Shown piece after piece: positions 16,405 to 23,572 of a stretch of 28,208 nucleotides of DNA. The stretch lies in contig CAKOMU010000009.1 in NCBI GenBank assembly GCA_934096755.1, forward strand, positions 1-28,208, in the 5' to 3' direction. Origin of the DNA: an uncultured Bacilli bacterium (GTDB taxonomy: Bacteria > Bacillota_I > Bacilli_A > RF39 > UBA660). The position numbers and the translations under genes were made by a program. Each line of letters opens with the position of its first letter. The first letter of the stretch is position 1. The notes below the pieces were generated by a model, which did no database searches, was not told the origin of the DNA, and saw nothing but the letters and a program-made list of their open reading frames with translations.

Positions 16405-17395
16405 ACAACCACACACCATAAGTAATCGCTGCCATGGCTAAAATGAATCCAACTACCCAAAACATTTTTATAATATCTGTTTCAGCCCATCCTAATTCCT
16501 CAAAATGATGATGTAATGGTGCTTTTAAAAATACTTTTTTATTAAAATAGCGAATAGCAATAATTTGAATCATACTACTAAGAGTTTCAATTACAAACAC
16601 GCCACCAATAATAGCCAAAGATATTTCATGTCTTGAAACTATTGCTACACTGGCTAGTGCACCACCTAAAGCTAAAGATCCCAAATCTCCCATAAATATT
16701 CGAGCTGGGTGGGTATTAAATACTAAAAAGCCAACTATTGCTCCGGTTAGTAAAAAACAAAATATAGCAATTTCTTGATATCCTTCTAACCATCCTGCGT
16801 TCCAACTGATAACACCATAAGCAAAAAAAGCAATAGCACTAAGACCACCAGCTAAACCATCAAGTCCATCAGTTATATTGACAGCATTAGTGGTACCAAC
16901 CAATAAAAATAAAATAAATAAACCAAACATCCAACCCAAATCTATATACAAATTCAAGAAGGAAACACTTAAAATTGGTTCTCCGCCGCCCTTCATAAAT
17001 AAATAAAAAAACACAAGAGCTATAATCATTTGAATCAAAAATTTAGTAACTAGACTAATACCGTTATTGTTATGATATTTAATTTTCAAAAAATCATCCA
17101 AGAACCCTAAAAAACCATAAGCTAAAAAGACAAAAACAACTATAATCAAATTATAACTTATCGAAATACTACCTTTTAAATATAATAAAATCAAAGATAT
17201 AATGACAGGAATTATAAAGATTAAGCCTCCCATCGTCGGCGTTCCTTCTTTTTTTAAATGTCTTTTGGATATCAATCGACTAACTGACTGACCACAATGC
17301 ATTTTTTTAAATAAAGGTACTATAATCAAGCCAGTAATGAGAGAAAGAACAAAGCCCAACATTAATGCCATGGCTGCTTTAGCTAAAATTAACAT
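16403..17395 (-). CDS. mraY: Phospho-MurNAc-pentapeptide transferase
   Basis: Integral membrane enzyme that moves phospho-MurNAc-pentapeptide from UDP to undecaprenyl phosphate, giving lipid I. It has 330 aa with about ten membrane segments. Diagnostic motifs: GTPTMGGLIF (about 45-54), FLGFLDDFLKI carrying the paired aspartates, NAVNITDGLDGLAGG, FNTHPARIFMGDLGSLALGG and the C-terminal APLHHHFEELGW. The ATG at 17395 is chosen because AGAGGTGG precedes it; the longer ATG at 17413 would put that site inside the gene. It is flanked upstream by the class B PBP and downstream by its own terminator, with no mur ligase genes between. Confidence 0.97.
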   Translation of the reverse strand: MLILAKAAMALMLGFVLSLITGLIIVPLFKKMHCGQSVSRLISKRHLKKEGTPTMGGLIFIIPVIISLILLYLKGSISISYNLIIVVFVFLAYGFLGFLDDFLKIKYHNNNGISLVTKFLIQMIIALVFFYLFMKGGGEPILSVSFLNLYIDLGWMFGLFILFLLVGTTNAVNITDGLDGLAGGLSAIAFFAYGVISWNAGWLEGYQEIAIFCFLLTGAIVGFLVFNTHPARIFMGDLGSLALGGALASVAIVSRHEISLAIIGGVFVIETLSSMIQIIAIRYFNKKVFLKAPLHHHFEELGWAETDIIKMFWVVGFILAMAAITYGVWL

Positions 17396-17414
17396 ATTTC
17401 CACCTCTTTTCATT

Positions 17415-17420
17415 ATTATA
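17415..17420 (-). promoter_or_regulatory. Possible -10 box for mraY
   Basis: A perfect TATAAT on the minus strand, 19 nt before the mraY ATG. No good -35 is visible, so this is a weak call; the gene may also be read from the PBP transcript. Confidence 0.4.
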
Positions 17421-17474
17421 CAATATTTTTATTACTTTTAGCCGTCTAGTGCGATATTTTGACAAGATTTTACA

Positions 17475-19379
17475 TTAATTCAGCATCAAAACTACTGTGC
17501 CTTTTTCTTTAGCAAATGTTCCACTTTTCGGCGATTGGTACACAATTGTTTCTCCAGAACCACTCACTTCTACATTAAAATCTTTCAAATTTTTCTTAGC
17601 TTCTTCTAAACTCATACCTACCACATCAGGTACAACTAAATATTTTTGATCCAACCAAGTATATTCTTTACTAATCCCATTTGTATCTTGATCAATGTTT
17701 AAAATATCAATTGCACTTAAAAAGATATTTCTTGCAATAGGTGCAGCAACTGTACCTCCATATTGTACTACACCTTTAGGATTAGACACAGCAACATATA
17801 CTACAATTTTAGGATCATTGGCAGGCATAAAACCAATAAAAGATAAAATATAATTACTCGCGGAATAAACTCCATTTTCAACAGTTTGAGCAGTTCCTGT
17901 TTTACCGCCTACTCGGTAGTTTTCAATATAAGCGTTATGTCCTGATCCTTTAGCTACTACACTTTCCAAGGCATATTTCACAACTTGTGATGTTTTTTCA
18001 CTAATAACTTGGCCTTCATTAGTTTTATCGACATGTTTAATAATTGTATTGGTTTCTGGCTCCAAATAATTTTTGACTAAAAATGGTTTATATAACGTTC
18101 CACCATTTACAATTGCACTAACCGCTCTTACTTGTTGAATTGGAGTAACACTAATACCTTGACCAAATGCTGTGGTGGCTAACTCTACATTTCCCATCTT
18201 ATTAATATCAAATAGTATACCTGTTCCTTCGCCATTTAAATCGATGCCAGTTTTACTACCAAAACCAAATTTTTTAATATAACTCATTAATTTTTCCTTA
18301 TGAAGTTTTAATCCTAAATTAACGAACCCAGGATTACACGAGTTTTCTACAACTTCCAAATAAGATTGATCACCATGCCCTCCGTGCTTCCAGCAATGAA
18401 GTGTCGCTCCATCCACATTGATAGAACCAGTATCAGTATAACGATCTTCAAAAATATTTACTAATCCTTCTTCAATCGCTGAAGTTAATGTCGTTATTTT
18501 CATAGTAGATCCAGGCTCAAATGTCATCCAAATTGGTAAATTTCGATTAATTACTTCAGTACTATAATCTTTATAGTTATTACTATCAAAATTAGGTCGA
18601 CTAGCCATTGCTAATACTTCACCACTGTTAGGATCCATTGCACTCGCCATAACTTTATCTGGGTTATACTTACTAACCACATTATCTAATTCATTTTCAA
18701 CTACTTGTTGTAAATCTAAATCAATTGTTAATTGTAAAGTAATACCACTAGTCGGTGCTTCATAAACTTCTGCTAATTGTAATTTATGACCTTTTCCATC
18801 AGCAAAATATTTAATAGATCCATCTTCACCAGTTAAATAATCATTATAATAAAGCTCTAATCCCGATAACCCTTGATTATCAATTCCTACATAACCTAAC
18901 ACATGACTAAGCAAAGTATCATAAGGATAATATCTTTTACTTTCTTTAACTAAATAAACTCCATCTAACTTAAGTGCATCAATTTTTTCAGCAATATCAT
19001 AACTTAACTGTCTTCCTTCCGGATGTATTCTTTCTATAGAAGTTTTTTTTGAAACATGTTTCAACATATCTTGATAATCACTATTCAATATTTCGCTTAA
19101 TAATTTAGCTGTGTTTTCTTTATCTTTAATTTGATTTGGAATTACCACTAACGATGTTGTAGTAATATTAGTAGCCAAGACTTTACCATTACGATCCACA
19201 ATCTGTCCTCGATCGGCAGAAATAGGTAACTTTCGACTCCATAAAGACTCTGCTAATTTGCTTAATTTATTATAAGAAAACACTTGAATATAAAAAACTT
19301 TTCCTATAGCAATCAACAAAATGACTATAATTATCAAAAAAATATATCTAATTCTAGTATGAATATTATTATAAAACAC
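17475..19379 (-). CDS. Class B penicillin-binding protein (SpoVD/PBP2B type) with one PASTA domain
   Basis: Peptidoglycan D,D-transpeptidase anchored by one membrane segment (about residues 12-30, IFLIIIVILLIAIGKVF). A dimerisation domain (ISADRGQIVDRNGKVLA) leads to the transpeptidase with all three catalytic motifs: STMK (about 291-294), SCN (about 347-349) and KTG in VGGKTGTAQT (about 493-495). The C-terminus holds a single PASTA domain starting at VPDVVGMSLEEAKKNL and ending in LMLN. One PASTA is as in SpoVD, while Bacillus PBP2B has two, so the division or sporulation role is open. I chose GTG at 19379 because GGTGA precedes it by 5 nt; ATG at 19391 is possible but has no ribosome-binding site. 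Its usual partner, a SEDS polymerase, lies two genes downstream. Confidence 0.93.
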   Translation of the reverse strand: MFYNNIHTRIRYIFLIIIVILLIAIGKVFYIQVFSYNKLSKLAESLWSRKLPISADRGQIVDRNGKVLATNITTTSLVVIPNQIKDKENTAKLLSEILNSDYQDMLKHVSKKTSIERIHPEGRQLSYDIAEKIDALKLDGVYLVKESKRYYPYDTLLSHVLGYVGIDNQGLSGLELYYNDYLTGEDGSIKYFADGKGHKLQLAEVYEAPTSGITLQLTIDLDLQQVVENELDNVVSKYNPDKVMASAMDPNSGEVLAMASRPNFDSNNYKDYSTEVINRNLPIWMTFEPGSTMKITTLTSAIEEGLVNIFEDRYTDTGSINVDGATLHCWKHGGHGDQSYLEVVENSCNPGFVNLGLKLHKEKLMSYIKKFGFGSKTGIDLNGEGTGILFDINKMGNVELATTAFGQGISVTPIQQVRAVSAIVNGGTLYKPFLVKNYLEPETNTIIKHVDKTNEGQVISEKTSQVVKYALESVVAKGSGHNAYIENYRVGGKTGTAQTVENGVYSASNYILSFIGFMPANDPKIVVYVAVSNPKGVVQYGGTVAAPIARNIFLSAIDILNIDQDTNGISKEYTWLDQKYLVVPDVVGMSLEEAKKNLKDFNVEVSGSGETIVYQSPKSGTFAKEKGTVVLMLN

Positions 19380-19430
19380 ATTAATCACCATTAAATTGTA
19401 TGATATAATCTTTCTTTTTTGCTATATTGA

Positions 19431-19446
19431 CTAAAATATATTTTAG
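19431..19446. repeat. Perfect 16-bp palindrome CTAAAATATATTTTAG
   Basis: Exact inverted repeat in the gap between the rpmA terminator and the PBP gene. It could be an operator or a small hairpin, or chance in AT-rich DNA; no second copy was noticed. Confidence 0.5.
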
Positions 19447-19450
19447 AAAT

Positions 19451-19481
19451 AAAAAAGCATTTACTATACTTCGTAAACGCT
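19451..19481 (-). terminator. Intrinsic terminator of the rplU-prp-rpmA operon
   Basis: On the minus strand, AGCGTTTAC and GTAAATGCT pair over 9 bp (one G-U) around an 8-nt loop, then a T run. The 5' arm is within the final rpmA codons. Confidence 0.85.
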
Positions 19482-19748
19482 TACTTTCTTTCTATCTTTA
19501 CCTAATTTTTCATATTTAACAACACCAGTAATTTTTGCAAATAAAGTGTTATCTTTTCCCATACCAACATTTGTTCCAGGATAAATTTTTGTTCCTCTTT
19601 GACGATAAAGAATTGATCCTGCACTAACAGTTTGACCATCACTAGCTTTAGCACCTAATCTACGTCCAGCAGAATCTCTACCATTTCTTGTTGAACCTTG
19701 AGCTTTAACGTGAGCAAACAATTGGATATCAAGTTTCATGAAATTCAT
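19464..19748 (-). CDS. rpmA: 50S ribosomal protein L27 precursor (bL27)
   Basis: Large-subunit ribosomal protein of 94 aa. The core GSTRNGRDSAGRRLGAK is unmistakable. The N-terminus carries the Firmicutes-type extension MNFMKLDIQLFA before HVKAQG. In Staphylococcus aureus such an extension (ending LQFFA) is removed by the protease Prp, so cleavage after Ala12 is expected here. GGAGG lies 7 nt upstream of the ATG, formed by the last prp codons, and the start overlaps the prp stop (ATGA). The gene order L21-Prp-L27 is standard for Firmicutes. Confidence 0.98.
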   Translation of the reverse strand: MNFMKLDIQLFAHVKAQGSTRNGRDSAGRRLGAKASDGQTVSAGSILYRQRGTKIYPGTNVGMGKDNTLFAKITGVVKYEKLGKDRKKVSVYEV

Positions 19749-20047
19749 AGTATCTCCTCCTTAATTATTTTAATATTTTTTTGATAAGTTAATTCTAATT
19801 CCTCTAACATTGCAATCATATTTTCCATCAAAGAATTCACTACTCGAGAAGATTTTAAGATATCGATTTTAACCATCCCCGATTCTTGTCTATAACTAAC
19901 CGAATCAACACTTAAACGTAAACAAGCATTAACACTAGTAGTTACTATCGAAGACACACTAGCACAAACAATATCTTTTCCATACTCATCATAATTAGCA
20001 TGACCTTTAATTACGATGCAATCTTTTTTTATATAAACTTTTATCAT
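19745..20047 (-). CDS. prp: Ribosomal-processing cysteine protease Prp
   Basis: YsxB/DUF464 protease of 100 aa that trims the L27 N-terminal extension. The catalytic pair is visible as His16 in KGHANYDEYG and Cys28 in KDIVCASVSS, with the GHA and DIVCA family motifs intact. It sits between rplU and rpmA, its substrate gene. The ATG shares its A with the rplU stop (TAATG), and there is no clear Shine-Dalgarno, so translation is probably coupled to rplU. Confidence 0.96.
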   Translation of the reverse strand: MIKVYIKKDCIVIKGHANYDEYGKDIVCASVSSIVTTSVNACLRLSVDSVSYRQESGMVKIDILKSSRVVNSLMENMIAMLEELELTYQKNIKIIKEEIL

Positions 20048-20343
20048 TAACCAATCTTTTTAACAACTAATTTAGTATATGGTTGTCTATGACCTTGAGT
20101 TTTACGATATTTCTTTTTAGGTCTGTACTTAAACACTTTAATTTTTTTGTTTTTTCCATGTTTTTCAACAGTACATACAACACTAGCATTAGCAACATAA
20201 GGATTTCCTGCAACACCATTTGCAAATAATACTTTATCAAATGTAATATTGCTACCTTCTTTTACATCAAGTTTTTCAACATAAATTACATCACCAACAG
20301 CAACATAGTATTGTTTTCCACCAGTTTCAAATATAGCTTTCAT
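20047..20343 (-). CDS. rplU: 50S ribosomal protein L21 (bL21)
   Basis: Ribosomal protein of 98 aa that binds 23S rRNA. Begins MKAIFETGGKQYYV and carries the C-terminal KKYRKTQGHRQPYTKLVV motif. The ATG at 20343 follows AAGGAGG by 6 nt; a longer start at 20376 would place this site inside the gene and is rejected. First gene of the rplU-prp-rpmA operon, preceded by a leader of about 95 nt that may be autoregulatory. Confidence 0.97.
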   Translation of the reverse strand: MKAIFETGGKQYYVAVGDVIYVEKLDVKEGSNITFDKVLFANGVAGNPYVANASVVCTVEKHGKNKKIKVFKYRPKKKYRKTQGHRQPYTKLVVKKIG

Positions 20344-20437
20344 TTCATACCTCCTTATTTTTTGAAGTCGCGCCATTAAGGTACTTATTAGTTTATAACC
20401 TTTTCTGTGCGGTTTTTTAAGAAATTACTTAAAGAAC
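20344..20437 (-). promoter_or_regulatory. Candidate L21 leader (5' UTR of rplU)
   Basis: The promoter position predicts an untranslated leader of about 95 nt. It contains TTTAAG/CTTAAA and AACC/GGTT pairings and an AAGT/ACTT pairing close to the ribosome-binding site. Firmicutes rplU operons often have an autoregulatory L21 leader here. Position fits; I cannot confirm the consensus fold by eye. Confidence 0.4.
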
Positions 20438-20443
20438 ATCAAT

Positions 20444-20472
20444 ATTTTAACACTATAAACCTTCCTTGTCAA
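20444..20472 (-). promoter_or_regulatory. Strong promoter of the rplU operon
   Basis: Minus strand: perfect TTGACA, exactly 17 nt, then TAAAAT. Most of it lies within the last codons of the spoIVFB-like gene, so the ribosomal operon is transcribed separately although the genes nearly touch. Confidence 0.85.
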
Positions 20473-21202
20473 ACCTTTGTGCCAATTTTGTCTGTTCACT
20501 AACAATTTTTTTTCCTTCTTTAAAATATTGATAAGTTCCAATTTTTAAAATATCTAAATCTCCTTTTTTAGTCGAAATATTTCTAAAACTAATTTTTTTT
20601 AAATATCTTTCCAATAAAAATCTATTAATCACATACTTATAATTTTTAATATATTCATAAATTTTATAAATAAAAAGCCCTAACAACAAATAATTATTTA
20701 AATTAAAAAAATAATTGCTAACTCCATAAGTTAGAACTCCCAAAACACTAATAACAATCATCAATCTATAAGCTAATTTATATGAAAAAATATAATTCAA
20801 AAAAGAATTTACAATAAAAGCCCCATCTAACGGCACTATGGGCAGCATATTAAATAACAAGATACTGGTATTATATTTTACGATTATTTCTTTGAGATTC
20901 ATATCCAAAGGCATTAAAAAAATCGCTATACCTAAAATAATTTGCATAGCAATACCTGCACAACCCAAAAAAAATTCCTGATGCAAAGGAGTATTAATAT
21001 CTTTTTCTAGTTTTGTAATCCCCCCAAAAGGATATATACGTACCTCAAGTATTTTAAAATGAAATACTTTACTTACTAATACATGCCCCAACTCATGCCA
21101 CAACACAATGCCCAAAATAATTAGTCCTATTTTAATATAACCACATAAAAATAGAACTAAGAAAAAATACCAAGTCAAATAATCAATTTTGATAATTTTC
21201 AT
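20453..21202 (-). CDS. SpoIVFB-like M50 intramembrane metalloprotease
   Basis: Membrane zinc metalloprotease of the site-2 protease family (249 aa). The zinc site HELGH is in LWHELGHVLVSKVFHF (about 36-51), followed by YPFGGITKLE; the third ligand region is NMLPIVPLDGAFIV (about 118-131). Several membrane segments surround these, and the tail is basic. In Bacillus, SpoIVFB activates pro-sigma-K and lies directly between spoIVFA and rplU, exactly as here. Whether this organism sporulates is not shown; the substrate could be something else. The ATG at 21202 (MKIIKIDY) is preferred over 21217, but neither has a clear Shine-Dalgarno. It overlaps the preceding gene by 20 nt. Confidence 0.85.
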   Translation of the reverse strand: MKIIKIDYLTWYFFLVLFLCGYIKIGLIILGIVLWHELGHVLVSKVFHFKILEVRIYPFGGITKLEKDINTPLHQEFFLGCAGIAMQIILGIAIFLMPLDMNLKEIIVKYNTSILLFNMLPIVPLDGAFIVNSFLNYIFSYKLAYRLMIVISVLGVLTYGVSNYFFNLNNYLLLGLFIYKIYEYIKNYKYVINRFLLERYLKKISFRNISTKKGDLDILKIGTYQYFKEGKKIVSEQTKLAQRFDKEGL

Positions 21203-21779
21203 ATTTAATCGCCACATTATCTTTTTTAATTACTAAATAAAGACTATCATCTTTAGTTTGACCCAAAACAGTTTGTTTATCTAAATAATCATATAGTTTT
21301 ACTGACACATTTTCTAAATTACCATACCAAATATCAACGCCATCTACGCCTTGTACAATCACAGTATTACCATATCCCTCTTTTTCTCCAATAAAAACTA
21401 CCATTCCACTTGTAATATTATAAATAATACTCTTATCACTAACAGTCAGTTTTTCCCCTTCTAAATAATCACTTATATCTTTATAAACTAATTTTCCTTC
21501 AAATACCGTCTGTACCGTTTCTTTTTTTGGTAATACTTCCCCAAATAAATCTTCATACCAACCCTTAATTTTTGTAAACGGCAAACTTTCTGTAAGAACA
21601 TACTCTTTATATAAAAGTAAATTTTTATCACTAAAATTAGTAAAAATCACACTAAGTAAAAAAAAGATAATAGCAAGTAAAAATTTTGACACTAAAGATT
21701 TACTCCACTTACTATTATTACTTTTAGGACGAACATCACCAGACTTTTTTTTCTTAAAATTGTTTAAATATTCATCCAT
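21183..21779 (-). CDS. SpoIVFA-like membrane protein with degenerate LytM/M23 domain
   Basis: Predicted regulator of the adjacent M50 protease (198 aa). A basic cytoplasmic N-terminus is followed by one membrane segment (about 34-50, FLLAIIFFLLSVIF) and an extracytoplasmic LytM fold: GMVVFIGEKEGYGNTVIVQG. The M23 zinc ligands are gone: the usual D-H-G-D-G region reads QGVDGVD, Y-x-H-L is WYGNL, and H-L-H-F is SLYLVI. An inactive LytM domain is characteristic of SpoIVFA, which holds SpoIVFB in check. The ATG at 21779 follows GGGTGA by 5 nt and lies 5 nt after the mreD stop. Confidence 0.82.
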   Translation of the reverse strand: MDEYLNNFKKKKSGDVRPKSNNSKWSKSLVSKFLLAIIFFLLSVIFTNFSDKNLLLYKEYVLTESLPFTKIKGWYEDLFGEVLPKKETVQTVFEGKLVYKDISDYLEGEKLTVSDKSIIYNITSGMVVFIGEKEGYGNTVIVQGVDGVDIWYGNLENVSVKLYDYLDKQTVLGQTKDDSLYLVIKKDNVAIKYENYQN

Positions 21780-21784
21780 CTTCT

Positions 21785-22168
21785 TCACCCAACACATTTT
21801 ATGCACTTTTTATATTTAATATAACTAATCAAAATAAAAATTATATTAACTACTAAGATATTGCCCAATATTTGCCAATCAAAATTATAAATGCATGCTA
21901 ATACTAAATAATAGCCAAACACCATACTACTATTAAAAATCAAATAGTTTATTCTATTATATAAATTAATCTTTAGGGTCTTTTTTATGGTCCACATCAA
22001 AATCATAAATAAAGTTGTAATAAAATAAGTATGGGTAATAAATAGATCCACGAAAATACCTACTGAAACATTATAAACCAGACTTTTATCATTTATATTT
22101 AATAAAAAGAAAAAAGATTTATAAGGAGTTAAATTATATATTAATATATCTAAAATTAACCTAATCAT
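21785..22168 (-). CDS. mreD: MreD-like rod-shape membrane protein
   Basis: Small polytopic membrane protein (127 aa, about four or five hydrophobic segments, MIRLILDILIYNLTPYKSFF at the start). Sequence identity to MreD is weak by eye; the call rests on size, topology (GIFVDLFITH resembles the MreD G-x-x-x-D loop) and its place directly after mreC and before spoIVFA-like, as in Bacillus. The ATG at 22168 is chosen with a GGGG run upstream; it overlaps the end of mreC by 8 nt. Confidence 0.7.
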   Translation of the reverse strand: MIRLILDILIYNLTPYKSFFFLLNINDKSLVYNVSVGIFVDLFITHTYFITTLFMILMWTIKKTLKINLYNRINYLIFNSSMVFGYYLVLACIYNFDWQILGNILVVNIIFILISYIKYKKCIKCVG

Positions 22169-22820
22169 TGCTAATGCCCCACACATATAAATAATCAATA
22201 TTATTTAAATTAACCCCTAATTCCACTTCTACAGTTCTTTCTAATTCTGTTTTACTATAATTAATTGATTTAACTTTACCAACATAAATATTTTCCGGTA
22301 TAACTCCTAAACCAGAAGTAACAATTGAATCGTTTTCATTAATGACATCACTACCCGTTAAATTAGTGACAACCATCTTATCATTGAGCCATTTCAAAAT
22401 ACCAATACTATCATTAATTCTCACCGAAATATTACTATCTTTATTAGTAACCAATTCTACTAAACTATAATAATCATATGTTTTTATTACTTGACCAACC
22501 AAGCCATCTTTTGAAAATACCGCACTACCCACAGTAACCCCATTTTTAAAGCCTTTATATATATTCAAGGTCTTTTTATAATCATATATATTGCGATATT
22601 TCACTTTTGTAACAATTAAATCATTAGAAACTGTATTTATCTCCAGCATTTCTTCTAAATTTTCCAATTTATTTTGACTACTTTCATCATAATTTTGGCA
22701 TATTCTTTCATCATTTAAATGGGGATTTACCCAAATCATTAGTTTATTAAAACTACCACGAAACAATATTCCTAAAAAAATCAGCAATAATAAAACATAA
22801 TCTTTATATTTCTTCATCAT
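22161..22820 (-). CDS. mreC: Rod-shape-determining protein MreC
   Basis: Bitopic scaffold of the cell-elongation machinery (about 219 aa). It has a short cytoplasmic start (MMKKYKDY), a membrane segment (about 8-19) and an extracellular part in which the MreC beta-barrel repeats are visible: GVTVGSAVFSKDGLVGQVIK, SLVELVTNKDSNISVRI, DSIVTSGLGVIPENIYVGKV. The coiled coil is short. The ATG at 22820 or 22817 is likely; a TTG at 22859 would overlap the preceding gene, and no start has a strong Shine-Dalgarno. mreD follows. No mreB is present upstream in this window. Confidence 0.88.
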   Translation of the reverse strand: MMKKYKDYVLLLLIFLGILFRGSFNKLMIWVNPHLNDERICQNYDESSQNKLENLEEMLEINTVSNDLIVTKVKYRNIYDYKKTLNIYKGFKNGVTVGSAVFSKDGLVGQVIKTYDYYSLVELVTNKDSNISVRINDSIGILKWLNDKMVVTNLTGSDVINENDSIVTSGLGVIPENIYVGKVKSINYSKTELERTVEVELGVNLNNIDYLYVWGISND

Positions 22821-22839
22821 ACATTTAGTATGTTCGATA

Positions 22840-23283
22840 TTATTTATTATATGAATCAAACAAAATTAAAACATTATTATTTATATTATTAATAACTTCT
22901 GCTTTCGTGCTTTTAACAATTATTTTTTCATAATTATCTAATTTTTCTATAAAACTTTTACTAAGCCTAACTTCCTTCAAGTAATAATCTATTCCTTGAT
23001 TTTGATAAAATGTTTCTAATTTTTGACAAGCATCTTCCAAATAACAAACTGCAATTATAACCCGATAATAGTCATCAGTTTTATAAATGTATGACGATGG
23101 AAAGGTATTAGCAAAATTATTAGCATTATCTAAAGTTTTAAAGACACCGACCTGAAAAATCTTTACCACTCCATCTTTTTTAGTAATAGCTTTTACTTCT
23201 CTATTGATATCTTGATAAAATAAAAATGCAATAACGCCTCCAATTAAAACGGCAAATCCTAATATTTTAAGATACTTTTTCAT
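22840..23283 (-). CDS. Membrane protein with SPOR-like domain (SpoIIB-like position)
   Basis: Predicted single-pass protein of 147 aa: N-terminal membrane segment (KILGFAVLIGGVIAFLFY, about 5-22) followed by a SPOR-like fold, KIFQVGVFKTLDNANNFANT and DDYYRVIIAV. SPOR domains bind peptidoglycan stripped of stem peptides at division or engulfment septa. In Bacillus, SpoIIB, a SPOR protein, lies a few genes upstream of mreBCD, so this may be its counterpart; that is inference from context. The ATG at 23283 has GGTGA 6 nt upstream. It leads the unit with mreC, mreD and the spoIVFA/B-like pair. Confidence 0.75.
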   Translation of the reverse strand: MKKYLKILGFAVLIGGVIAFLFYQDINREVKAITKKDGVVKIFQVGVFKTLDNANNFANTFPSSYIYKTDDYYRVIIAVCYLEDACQKLETFYQNQGIDYYLKEVRLSKSFIEKLDNYEKIIVKSTKAEVINNINNNVLILFDSYNK

Positions 23284-23304
23284 AATTTTCACCAACAATA
23301 AAAT

Positions 23305-23332
23305 AACATATCAAGTTTAAAAAAATTGTCAA
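23305..23332 (-). promoter_or_regulatory. Promoter of the SPOR-mreCD-spoIVF unit
   Basis: Minus strand: perfect TTGACA, 16 nt, TATGTT preceded by TGA (extended -10). The -35 is fused to the T run of the upstream terminator. Confidence 0.6.
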
Positions 23333-23364
23333 AAAAACATTAGATCTTCAAAAAATCTAATGTT
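23331..23364 (-). terminator. Intrinsic terminator after the 54-aa peptide gene
   Basis: Minus strand AACATTAGAT and ATCTAATGTT form a perfect 10-bp stem with a 9-nt loop followed by a T run. It ends the mtaB-recD2-small peptide transcript. Confidence 0.9.
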
Positions 23365-23375
23365 ATTTCACTATT

Positions 23376-23540
23376 TTAGTTATTCATAGTTTTAGCAATT
23401 TGTTTTTCCACACTATCCATTCCTTGTAACACAGCATTACCAGTTTTTTTCTTCATTTCTGGATTCTTCATTAAATAAATGCCACCACCAACTATGGTAC
23501 CAACTCCAGCTAGCATGGCAATTTTCATCATGTTCTTCAT
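23376..23540 (-). CDS. 54-aa single-membrane-segment peptide, function unknown
   Basis: Small gene with no family I can name. The N-terminus holds a Gly-rich hydrophobic segment (IAMLAGVGTIVGGGIYLM, about 7-24), then a charged helix with NPEMKKKTGNAVLQGMDSVE and the end KTMNN. This plan resembles small YtxH-like membrane proteins but is shorter. Translation is supported by GAGGTGA a few bases before the ATG, a start 32 nt after the recD2 stop and a strong terminator 12 nt after its own stop. Confidence 0.72.
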   Translation of the reverse strand: MKNMMKIAMLAGVGTIVGGGIYLMKNPEMKKKTGNAVLQGMDSVEKQIAKTMNN

Positions 23541-23572
23541 TTAATTCACCTCTAGCCTTATTATGAGTCATT

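Noticed and set aside
19379..19430. Promoter for the penicillin-binding protein gene
   Set aside because: Several AT-rich hexamers resemble -10 boxes, but none is paired with a -35 at the correct distance.
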